Assembly (NCBI GenBank): GCA_003193815.1
Contig: PSPB01000016.1
Location: 1-10,173, forward strand
Length of the DNA: 10,173 nt
Source of the DNA: Methanobacteriota archaeon
GTDB taxonomy: Archaea; Thermoplasmatota; Poseidoniia; MGIII; CG-Epi1
Direction: 5' to 3'
The translations under genes were made by a program, and so were the position numbers. This document shows, piece by piece, positions 1-5,487 of this stretch (position 1 is the stretch's first letter; each line of letters starts with the position of its first letter). The notes below the pieces were generated by a model. It did not search any database. It was given only the letters and a program-made list of their open reading frames with translations, and had not been told where the DNA came from.

Positions 1-471
1 CCCCTGCCACGGCCAAGGTAGTCGATGAGCCATATCAGGCCACCGAAGAACAGGCTGGTGTAGGCCATCAGCATCGAAAAGGAGGTCATTGGCTTGTATC
101 GCCAGTGAATTTCTTCAGAATCTGCAACGTAGACTCCGAATACAGCTTGAAGGATGCTGTATTCATATATTCCGCAGCCGACTAACAGGACGAACATCGC
201 CCCCGTGCTACCAAGGAGCGCCTTCCGCGCCCACGCAAAGTTGATGAAGGTCGCAATCGAGGAGAACGATGACGGCGAGGCAGAAGGCTGCCACGAGGTA
301 GTACAGCGCCTGCAAAATCTGGAGTGAATTAACAATATCGTCTGGAATATCACTACTGTCTATCCTGCCAAACTCCGCCAAAATTCGATACAGGGTAGCG
401 GCAATCATCAACAATCCCAGCAGCAGGCCCAGAATTCCCATCAGGATGCGGGCGAAGAGGCCGCCGCCCAC
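1..471 (-). pseudogene. Frameshifted, partial multipass membrane protein (3' end outside window)
   Basis: Reading leftwards from a GTG at 471 gives a hydrophobic N-terminus (GGGLFARILMGILGLLLG, then a second segment near ALYYLVAAFCLAVIV). That frame then turns hydrophilic and stops at 208-210. The -strand frame one step over is open from about 272 to the window edge and continues as a plausible membrane protein: IATFINFAWARKALLG, GAMFVLLVGCGIYEYSILQ, a polar loop with DSEEIHWRYKP, then SFSMLMAYTSLFFGGLIWLI. The two halves fit as one protein with about four membrane segments, joined by a +1 shift at about 260-285. A second ATG at 509 (MGESESTPATAPM) lies in the downstream frame and would need one more compensating indel near 475-480 to join GGGLFARI; a TATA-like element about 27 nt before it supports 509 as the original start. 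This may be a decayed gene or assembly indels. I do not recognise the family. It follows the YczE-like gene on the same strand. Confidence 0.6.
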
Positions 472-532
472 ATAGGCGCGGTCGCCGGCGTCGATTCGCT
501 TTCACCCATCACGGTGAAGCTACGTGGGAGGG

Positions 533-540
533 GTCATAAG
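533..540 (-). promoter_or_regulatory. TATA-like element upstream of the membrane-protein gene
   Basis: On the minus strand the element reads CTTATGAC, centred about 27 nt before the ATG at 509, the spacing expected for a leaderless archaeal transcript. It overlaps the stop codon of the YczE-like gene. The same CTTAT core occurs before the HMA-DUF4396 gene and the UPF0147 gene. This is position and motif evidence only. Confidence 0.35.
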
Positions 541-1223
541 TGCGACTGGCGGCCGGCCAGTGACACGCGGCCGACGACACCCAGGCTCATTGCTACTACT
601 GGACCAATCCCAATCGCAAATATAATTGTCCCGATTCCAAAGGTTCCACCGAGAACAATCCCCAAACTTAAAACCAGAATCTCGATGCTAATTCTGACGC
701 GGCCGATTGGCCAATCGGTTCTTCGCTGGATTCCTGTCATCCATCCATCTCTCGGGCCCGGACCCAGATTCGCAGTGAGATAGAAACCGCTACCGATCCC
801 TACCACTATGACTCCAATAATTGTCTGGATGAAGGCGGGGCCTCCCGTGGGCTCTGGAAGGAAAGGTACCATCACGTCGATGGCCATAGCAATCAATATG
901 GCATTCAGGATGGTCCCAATCCCTGGTGTTTCACGCAATGGTACCCACATAAAGAGAACCAGAATGCTGACAACGAAAGTTGCTTCGCCCACTGAGAAAC
1001 CAGTCTGTTTGCCAATTCCCTGAGCTAAAACCGTCCAGGGACTGACTCCAATCCCGGATGCAATGATTATTGCTTCTCCCGTACCAAATATCCAAAGGCC
1101 CGTAACCAGAAAAAATAAAGTGATGGGTTTTGGCTTCAATGTCAGAGGTGTGTCTGAACTCCAGATAGTTCTAGGGACCTTATGGGCAGGTCTGACAAGA
1201 TCGAAGATGGTTTTCAGTGACAA
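534..1223 (-). CDS. YczE/YitT-like integral membrane protein
   Basis: Polytopic membrane protein resembling the YczE/YyaS/YitT group. Visible family-like signatures are an early segment ending in GIGVSPWTVLAQGIGKQTG (compare the GL-SPWDVLHQG pattern of YczE proteins), and later NLGPGPRDGWMTGIQRRT followed by IGRVRISIEILVLSLGIVLGG and FGIGTIIFAIGIGP. About five hydrophobic segments are seen, as usual for the family. The biochemical role of the family is poorly known; transport is a guess. The start is uncertain. An ATG at 1310 would overlap the upstream HMA-DUF4396 gene by 97 nt. I prefer the TTG at 1223, which gives a 229-residue protein and a 10-nt overlap with that gene's stop. A TTG at 1139 gives 201 residues, the more typical family length, and begins just before the first membrane segment. 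The gene lies in the low-GC stretch and is probably co-transcribed with HMA-DUF4396. The family call is fairly secure; the start is not. Confidence 0.75.
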   Translation of the reverse strand: MSLKTIFDLVRPAHKVPRTIWSSDTPLTLKPKPITLFFLVTGLWIFGTGEAIIIASGIGVSPWTVLAQGIGKQTGFSVGEATFVVSILVLFMWVPLRETPGIGTILNAILIAMAIDVMVPFLPEPTGGPAFIQTIIGVIVVGIGSGFYLTANLGPGPRDGWMTGIQRRTDWPIGRVRISIEILVLSLGIVLGGTFGIGTIIFAIGIGPVVAMSLGVVGRVSLAGRQSHL

Positions 1224-1760
1224 GCTTGACCGTACTTCTTCAGCCGCCAGTAGTTGTAGGGCCACGGTGTCAGGAATCCTACGATTAGCATTGGTGGAAT
1301 GGTATACCATGCAAGCATGGCTCCTCCAGTAATCAAAACATCCACGATGTTCATCGCCGCTTCCATGGAAAGCATAGAGATGAGCGACATACCATAGGCC
1401 GTTCTAAACGCTTCTTTGAGTGCCATTTGCTTGGTCAAAATGAAGGTCTCAAGCGCAATTGAAGTCATCAATCCGTTGAACATTGCAAGAAGCATGACAC
1501 TCATCGTCGTCCAACCCGCATCTGGAAGGTAAATTTGGAAGAATGCAATTGTCCCAAAATCACCGATTGAGCAACCGATAAGGCACCATTTAGTGTTATG
1601 AGCTGATTGCCACCAGGTGTCCCCATCGCTCCAGTCAAAACCAGCAGCGGCTGTAGCAGTTCCCGTGGGCGGACTGCCAAGCTGGTGAAGTCCACTAGCT
1701 CCAGTCGTTTCTCCTACGGAATATCCTGCACTGGTGACAGCCGCCTCGAGTTCACCTCTA
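585..1760. other. Low-GC compositional segment
   Basis: Counting bases by 60-nt lines gives about 45% GC at 601-660, 48% at 661-720, 38% at 1081-1140 and 43% at 1501-1560. The figure rises to 60% at 1741-1800 and 77% at 1801-1860, and stays high to the right. A GC-rich patch also occurs at about 410-585. The segment covers most of the YczE-like gene and the DUF4396 part of the fusion gene, so the right-hand boundary falls inside an open reading frame rather than between genes. I saw no repeats, integrase or tRNA at the edges. The boundaries are approximate, judged by eye. Confidence 0.65.
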
Positions 1761-1915
1761 TCGATGCCTGAGTGCGCGATATTGGCGCTGCCCTCGACAT
1801 GGTCCACCGCGGCCGCCGTCACTCCCGCGACGCCTTCCAGCGCGCGCTGCACGTTGCCAGCGCAGCCGCCGCAGGTCATCCCGCCGACGGCGAGCGTCGT
1901 CGTGGTTTCGCCCAT
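1214..1915 (-). CDS. HMA (heavy-metal-associated) domain fused to DUF4396 membrane domain
   Basis: The protein has 233 residues. Residues about 6-68 form an HMA/CopZ-like domain with the metal-binding loop GGMTCGGC (Cys15, Cys18) and the family pattern of a helix, then GVAGVTAAAVD, then a C-terminal SAGYSVGE. A Gly/Thr/Ala linker (about 69-98) leads into a DUF4396 domain with HNTKWCLIGCSIGDFG (His106, Cys111, Cys115), several membrane segments, an SMLSMEAAMNIVD segment, and a C-terminal TPWPYNYWRLKKYGQACH. HMA domains bind Cu(I) or other soft metals. DUF4396 is uncharacterised, but its conserved Cys/His pattern makes metal transfer at the membrane plausible (inference). I chose the ATG at 1915 because the HMA domain begins there; the open frame to 2125 is Arg-rich and antisense to coaD. 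A TATA-like element lies 25 nt upstream, suggesting a leaderless mRNA. The HMA part is GC-rich and the DUF4396 part GC-poor. Confidence 0.85.
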   Translation of the reverse strand: MGETTTTLAVGGMTCGGCAGNVQRALEGVAGVTAAAVDHVEGSANIAHSGIDRGELEAAVTSAGYSVGETTGASGLHQLGSPPTGTATAAAGFDWSDGDTWWQSAHNTKWCLIGCSIGDFGTIAFFQIYLPDAGWTTMSVMLLAMFNGLMTSIALETFILTKQMALKEAFRTAYGMSLISMLSMEAAMNIVDVLITGGAMLAWYTIPPMLIVGFLTPWPYNYWRLKKYGQACH

Positions 1916-1936
1916 GTGCGGCGCGAATCCGGCGCG

Positions 1937-1944
1937 CTGATAAG
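1937..1944 (-). promoter_or_regulatory. TATA-like element for the HMA-DUF4396 gene
   Basis: On the minus strand it reads CTTATCAG, centred about 25 nt from the ATG at 1915. It is an AT-rich island in a GC-rich spacer, and no Shine-Dalgarno sequence is evident between it and the start. This fits leaderless transcription, and it mirrors the coaD element on the other strand. Confidence 0.5.
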
Positions 1945-1957
1945 GGTGCCGCCAGCG

Positions 1958-1965
1958 GTTATTAG
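1958..1965 (+). promoter_or_regulatory. TATA-like element for coaD
   Basis: The sequence GTTATTAG is centred about 25 nt before the ATG at 1987, the usual distance for a leaderless archaeal transcript. No Shine-Dalgarno motif is seen before the ATG. Together with the element at 1937-1944 it forms an inverted repeat, CTGATAA and TTATTAG with one mismatch and a 15-nt spacer. Confidence 0.5.
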
Positions 1966-1986
1966 GAACGGTCGCCTGCCATACCG

Positions 1987-2448
1987 ATGAAGCGCGTCTG
2001 CCTCGGCGGCACTTTCGACGTCCTGCACGCTGGTCATGCGCGTCTGCTCGACGCAGCGCTCGCGACGGGCGCGAGGCTCGTAATCGGGCTCGCCAGCGAC
2101 AAGTTCGCCGCCAGCCGGCGACCATCGGGCCGCGAGCTGGCGCCGTACGGCGAGCGCGAGAGGGCGCTGCGCGACTGGTTCGCGGCGCGCGGCGCTCTCG
2201 ACCGCGTCGAAATAGTCTCGCTGGCCGAGGAGTGGGGGCCGGCGGCCGAGGGCGCCGATATCGATGGCATCGTCGTCTCCGAAGGGACGCGCGAGGCGGC
2301 GGCGCGGCTCAACGCGCGCCGCCTCACGCGCGGGCTGGCGGTGCTGGAAGTCGTCACGGTCCCGCACCTGCTGGCGGCGGATGGCTTGCCAGTGAGCGCG
2401 TCGCGCATCCGCGCCGGCGAAGTTGACGCGGACGGCCGGCAGGCGTAA
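1987..2448 (+). CDS. coaD: Phosphopantetheine adenylyltransferase, archaeal type (CoA biosynthesis)
   Basis: A cytosolic nucleotidyltransferase that joins ATP and 4'-phosphopantetheine to give dephospho-CoA and pyrophosphate, the penultimate step of CoA synthesis. The 153-residue length is normal for the archaeal family. Visible motifs: the nucleotide-binding GGTFDVLHAGH at residues 7-17 (T/HxGH motif His14 and His17), a strand with LVIGLASDKFA, GIVVSEGTREAAARLN, and the C-terminal substrate-binding SASRIRAGEVD (Ser137-Arg142 matching the ISxTRIR signature). The ATG at 1987 puts the Rossmann strand at the N-terminus, and a TATA-like element 25 nt upstream supports it. The gene is divergent from HMA-DUF4396. 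Its GC-rich codon use matches the genes to its right. The bacterial CoaD and the eukaryotic/archaeal type differ in detail; the length and motifs here favour the archaeal type. Confidence 0.93.
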   Translation: MKRVCLGGTFDVLHAGHARLLDAALATGARLVIGLASDKFAASRRPSGRELAPYGERERALRDWFAARGALDRVEIVSLAEEWGPAAEGADIDGIVVSEGTREAAARLNARRLTRGLAVLEVVTVPHLLAADGLPVSASRIRAGEVDADGRQA

Positions 2449-2471
2449 CGGCCTCTGCCGACGACGTCACT

Positions 2472-2478
2472 CTTATAG
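2472..2478 (+). promoter_or_regulatory. TATA-like element for the UPF0147 gene
   Basis: CTTATAG lies in the 73-nt gap after coaD, centred about 47 nt before the ATG at 2522. Transcription would begin near 2500 and leave a short leader of about 20 nt carrying a Shine-Dalgarno sequence. This differs from the apparently leaderless neighbours. Confidence 0.45.
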
Positions 2479-2509
2479 AGGACCCCAAGGTGGCGACGCC
2501 AATTCGTAT

Positions 2510-2514
2510 GGAGG
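2510..2514 (+). promoter_or_regulatory. Shine-Dalgarno site of the UPF0147 gene
   Basis: GGAGG stands 7 nt before the ATG at 2522. It decides that start over the in-frame upstream start at 2423, which would overlap the end of coaD. Confidence 0.6.
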
Positions 2515-2521
2515 CGTTCCC

Positions 2522-2809
2522 ATGGCCACGGAAGAAACGATTAACAGCCTGTCGCAGGAGATTCGCCAGGCGATTACCGAAGACTCCTCAGTCCCGCGTA
2601 ACGTGCGCAGCAACGTAAGCGGTGCGCTCGAGACCTACCTCCTGAACAAGGGCGATGAACTGGACCTGCGAATTTACTCGACGATTTCCATTCTCGAGGA
2701 GCAGATAAATGACACCAACATCCCGTCGCACGCCCGCACGCGGCTCTTCGAGTTTATCCGCGACCTTGAGGGCGTGGTCCGCAAGTGGGAGACCAATGGC
2801 GGCGCCTGA
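2522..2809 (+). CDS. UPF0147 family protein
   Basis: A small, soluble, helical protein of 95 residues, the usual size for this archaeal family. Recognisable family positions are VPRNVRSNV (residues 24-32), LDLRIYSTISILEEQIND (48-64) and NIPSHARTRLFEFIRDLE (66-83). These correspond to the conserved VPRNIR, the helix before NDPN-P, and HxRT-W--IS-LE of UPF0147. The aromatic Trp usual after the RT is replaced by a Leu-Phe pair. No catalytic residues are evident and the function of the family is not established. The ATG has a clear Shine-Dalgarno sequence and its own TATA-like element. The next gene's possible ATG (2796) overlaps its 3' end by 14 nt, but that gene more likely starts further down. 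Confidence 0.88.
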   Translation: MATEETINSLSQEIRQAITEDSSVPRNVRSNVSGALETYLLNKGDELDLRIYSTISILEEQINDTNIPSHARTRLFEFIRDLEGVVRKWETNGGA

Positions 2810-2825
2810 AAATCGGGAAGGGATA

Positions 2826-2834
2826 CCTATTTAT
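2826..2834 (+). promoter_or_regulatory. TATA-like element for the large surface protein
   Basis: CCTATTTAT is the most AT-rich short stretch in this GC-rich region, centred about 29 nt before the GTG at 2859. It makes that GTG the likely leaderless start. It would otherwise lie inside coding sequence read from the ATG at 2796. Confidence 0.5.
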
Positions 2835-2858
2835 CGCCGGAACGGGTCGAAACTTCCC

Positions 2859-5483
2859 GTGAGCCGTGCTATCGCCTTTCTGGTCGCGGGCCTCATGCTG
2901 CTTCAGGCAGCCGCCTGGGTACCCGCTTCCGCCGAGGAAATCGAGGGGCAGGCGCACGAGGTGGGGCTCTACCTCTGGTCGGAGAGCGGCGAGGGCAAGC
3001 TCCACACCTGGACCACCGGCGACCACGGCAGCGACGGCACGACGGTCAGCATTCCCAGCGGCAGCAGCCTCTTCTTCGCGCTGCACCAGCCACTGCGGAC
3101 CGACCTCCCCGTCGATTCCTACAACGCTCCCGAGCGCGGCTTCTTCATCGAACTCTATGTCAACACGGCGGTATTCCAGTCGAGCCACCTGAACATCAAG
3201 GTGCGCGACGGCACGTCGCCGACGGGCGGCGCGGTCCTCGCCAGCGGCGAGATGGACGTCTCCGGCGGTATCGGGAACCCCGGCAGCGACGACCAGGAGG
3301 ACGAGGAGCTCTACTGGGAGGATTCTCTCGGCCCCAGCTACACTTTCGACTCGGGTCACTACATCGTCGTCGAGCTTGAGAACGACGGTGGCAGCGACGT
3401 CAACCTCGGGCTCGATACCGGCACCGACGGTGATACCCCCTCCAGGCTGGTAGTCAAGACCAACCCGGTGCGCGACATCACAGTCCTGACCGAGGCGTTC
3501 AACCTCGAGACTTCGGATGACGACGACCGGCAGGCGACCGACCGCTTCGAGCCCAACCTGCCGGCCGAGCTGGCGCGTGCGTTCTTCTCCGGGACCGCGC
3601 TCAACGCTTTCGGTGCCTACGACGTTGCCTCTATTCGCGTTCAGGTCGACGACCCGGACGGCGAGGAGCTGTTCGACAACGAGCTGGCGCCGACCGACCG
3701 CGGCGACGGCAGCGGCACGGTCGAGTTTGATGACATTACCTGGAATTACAACGACCCCGAGCAGCCGGGCGCGCAGCAGACCGGCTCGGGCGCCTACACC
3801 GTGCGCGTCTCAGCGGTCGACCAGCAGGGCCACGGCTACTGGGCCGAGCTACAGGTCGAAATGGACGAGTATGGCGTCTACCTCTGGACTGACGAGCGAC
3901 AGCAGTCGGTCGCGGTCGGCGGCTCGGTCAGCTACCAGCTGACGGTGCGCAACAGCGGCGACAGCTCCGACAGCTTCGACCTCCAGCCGAGCGACACCTC
4001 GTCCAACTGGACCGTCGAGCCGCAATCATGGAGCAGCGGCAACCTCGCGCCGGGCGGGACCGAGACCGTGACTTTCAGCGTCTCCGTGGCGGACTCGACC
4101 GAGATGGTCGGCCGTTACGCGACCGTCAGCATCCTTGCCACTTCGCAGAACTCGCCATCTTCGCAGAAGAAGACCTTTGACCTCGAGACCAAGACGGTCG
4201 TCGGCGCCGAGTTCATGGTGGGACTCTACTTCGAGGAGGGGACGCAGCACGTCACCTCGTCCGAGGTTGTTGCCGTCGCGGGCAACTGGAACGATTTCGA
4301 GCTCCGCGTCGCCAACCTGGGGCAGGCGACCGATTCCGTGGACCTGAGCGCCAGCGGAATGCTCCCCGACTGGGACGTCGAGTTCGAGTATGATGGCGAG
4401 CGCGATTCGGGTATCACCATCAACGGGCTGCCGCGCGAGGAAGATGGCGAGCACGTCGCCAACGTCACCGTCTGGGTGCGCCCCGCTGAGGGCGGCGACG
4501 CCGACACTTCGACCATCCAGCTCAAGGGCACTTCGCAAGGCAACGCCACGAAGACCTCCACGGCAACGCTCGAAGTGAGCCGCACCTTCGGTCTGTCCCT
4601 CAACGTTGCGGGCGGCGGCTCGACGATTTACGCCAACCTGCAACCGGGCGGGACGCAGACGGTGCACCTCTCGCTCTACTCGGCGGTCGAGGGCGACCGC
4701 GACGTCCAGCTCTACGTCGAGAACTTGCCTTCCGGCTGGTCGGCGCAGTACAAGGATGGCGGCGAGACAGTGACGCAGGTCATCATCAGCGAGGACGAGA
4801 GCATGCCACTGGACCTGCTGGTCACCGCTGGCAACTCCGCCACCTACCAGGAGGGGGGCTACCCCGTCGTGGCCGTTGCCGAAGATTTGCATGACTCAAC
4901 CGCGCGCGGCCGCCAGGAACTGACTTTCAACATCGCTCTGCAGGACGACCTGTTTCTGGTCACCGCCGCGAAGTATCGCGCCGCGATTGAGCCGGGCGGC
5001 AGCTACGAGTTCACGCTCGAGCTGCACAACCCGCTCAATGCCGACGACATCTACCAGCTACAGGCGCCCTCGGTACCGCAGGGGTGGCAGGTCTCGTTCC
5101 CCGACGGGAATTCGATTGCGGTCGGCGCCGGCCGCAGCGGCGAAGCGACGGTGCGAATCACTGCCAGTGACGAGGTGCGGCACGGCGACAGCGAGAAAAT
5201 TCTGGTAACTATCACTAGTTCGGTAACTTCGCACCGGGTCGAGAAGACCCTCACGCTCGAGGTCGAACAGGGCTTCGGCGGTCGCCTCACGGCTACGCTC
5301 GGCGACTTGTGGTACGTCTTCGTGCTGCTGGGGCTGGTGATGGCGGTCGGCGCTGCGATGTACTACCGTTCCGAGGAGTGGGATGACGAGGAATGGGAGG
5401 ACGAAGAGGACGACGAATCGGCCTCCGCGTCGCCACTCCCCGCCGCCGAATCCTCGGGCGACGACTGGGACGACTGGGAATAA
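2859..5483 (+). CDS. Large secreted, membrane-anchored Ig-like repeat protein with acidic tail
   Basis: From the GTG at 2859 the protein has 874 residues. It starts with a Sec-type signal peptide (SRAIAFLVAGLMLLQAA, then a PASA cleavage site near residue 26). Residues about 27-205 form an acidic beta-rich domain (GVYLW/GLYLW-type start) and 208-336 a second beta-rich domain. Four successive Ig-like domains of about 110-125 residues follow from 337, 449, 575 and 696, with PGG-T-T/V and P-GW-V/A elements typical of NEW3/COG1470 domains. A single membrane segment (817-836) precedes a 38-residue cytoplasmic tail, half of it Asp/Glu with Trp, ending DDWDDWE. The predicted protein sits on the cell surface, anchored at the C-terminus; adhesion, polymer binding or a structural role are all possible, and no catalytic motif is seen. 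An ATG at 2796 would add 21 residues with atypical codons. The TATA-like element and the signal-peptide position favour the GTG. The stop lies 4 nt before the beta-CASP gene. Confidence 0.82.
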   Translation: MSRAIAFLVAGLMLLQAAAWVPASAEEIEGQAHEVGLYLWSESGEGKLHTWTTGDHGSDGTTVSIPSGSSLFFALHQPLRTDLPVDSYNAPERGFFIELYVNTAVFQSSHLNIKVRDGTSPTGGAVLASGEMDVSGGIGNPGSDDQEDEELYWEDSLGPSYTFDSGHYIVVELENDGGSDVNLGLDTGTDGDTPSRLVVKTNPVRDITVLTEAFNLETSDDDDRQATDRFEPNLPAELARAFFSGTALNAFGAYDVASIRVQVDDPDGEELFDNELAPTDRGDGSGTVEFDDITWNYNDPEQPGAQQTGSGAYTVRVSAVDQQGHGYWAELQVEMDEYGVYLWTDERQQSVAVGGSVSYQLTVRNSGDSSDSFDLQPSDTSSNWTVEPQSWSSGNLAPGGTETVTFSVSVADSTEMVGRYATVSILATSQNSPSSQKKTFDLETKTVVGAEFMVGLYFEEGTQHVTSSEVVAVAGNWNDFELRVANLGQATDSVDLSASGMLPDWDVEFEYDGERDSGITINGLPREEDGEHVANVTVWVRPAEGGDADTSTIQLKGTSQGNATKTSTATLEVSRTFGLSLNVAGGGSTIYANLQPGGTQTVHLSLYSAVEGDRDVQLYVENLPSGWSAQYKDGGETVTQVIISEDESMPLDLLVTAGNSATYQEGGYPVVAVAEDLHDSTARGRQELTFNIALQDDLFLVTAAKYRAAIEPGGSYEFTLELHNPLNADDIYQLQAPSVPQGWQVSFPDGNSIAVGAGRSGEATVRITASDEVRHGDSEKILVTITSSVTSHRVEKTLTLEVEQGFGGRLTATLGDLWYVFVLLGLVMAVGAAMYYRSEEWDDEEWEDEEDDESASASPLPAAESSGDDWDDWE
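3867..5273 (+). repeat. Four divergent tandem Ig-like (NEW3/COG1470-type) domains, protein level
   Basis: The four units start at residues 337 (EYGVYLWTDER), 449 (GAEFMVGLYFEE), 575 (RTFGLSLNVAGG) and 696 (DDLFLVTAAKYR). Each carries a strand pattern of about 15 residues with a gap, a central tryptophan element (SNWTVEP, PDWDVEF, SGWSAQY, QGWQVSF) and a terminal strand. The repeat shows in the protein, not as DNA identity, so the units are old duplications. Confidence 0.7.
5460..5477 (+). repeat. Perfect 9-bp tandem duplication in the acidic tail
   Basis: GACGACTGG occurs twice in direct succession and encodes DDWDDW, the last residues before the final Glu and stop. This points to tail growth by short tandem duplication. 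Confidence 0.8.
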
Positions 5484-5487
5484 TCCC

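Noticed and set aside
808..1332. Plus-strand open frames opposite the YczE-like gene
   Set aside because: The minus-strand frame carries clear YczE-like motifs; the plus frames show none.
1916..2125. N-terminal extension of the HMA-DUF4396 frame to an ATG at 2125
   Set aside because: The extension is Arg-rich, antisense to coaD and unlike any domain; the HMA domain begins at the ATG at 1915.
2754..3359. Minus-strand open frame of 201 codons opposite the surface-protein N-terminus
   Set aside because: Antisense shadow; Ala/Val/Arg-rich, no start-region signals and no recognisable motif.
4026..4892. Minus-strand open frame of 288 codons inside the surface-protein gene
   Set aside because: A shadow of a GC-rich gene; low-complexity His/Arg/Val composition, no motifs, and the plus-strand frame has clear domains.
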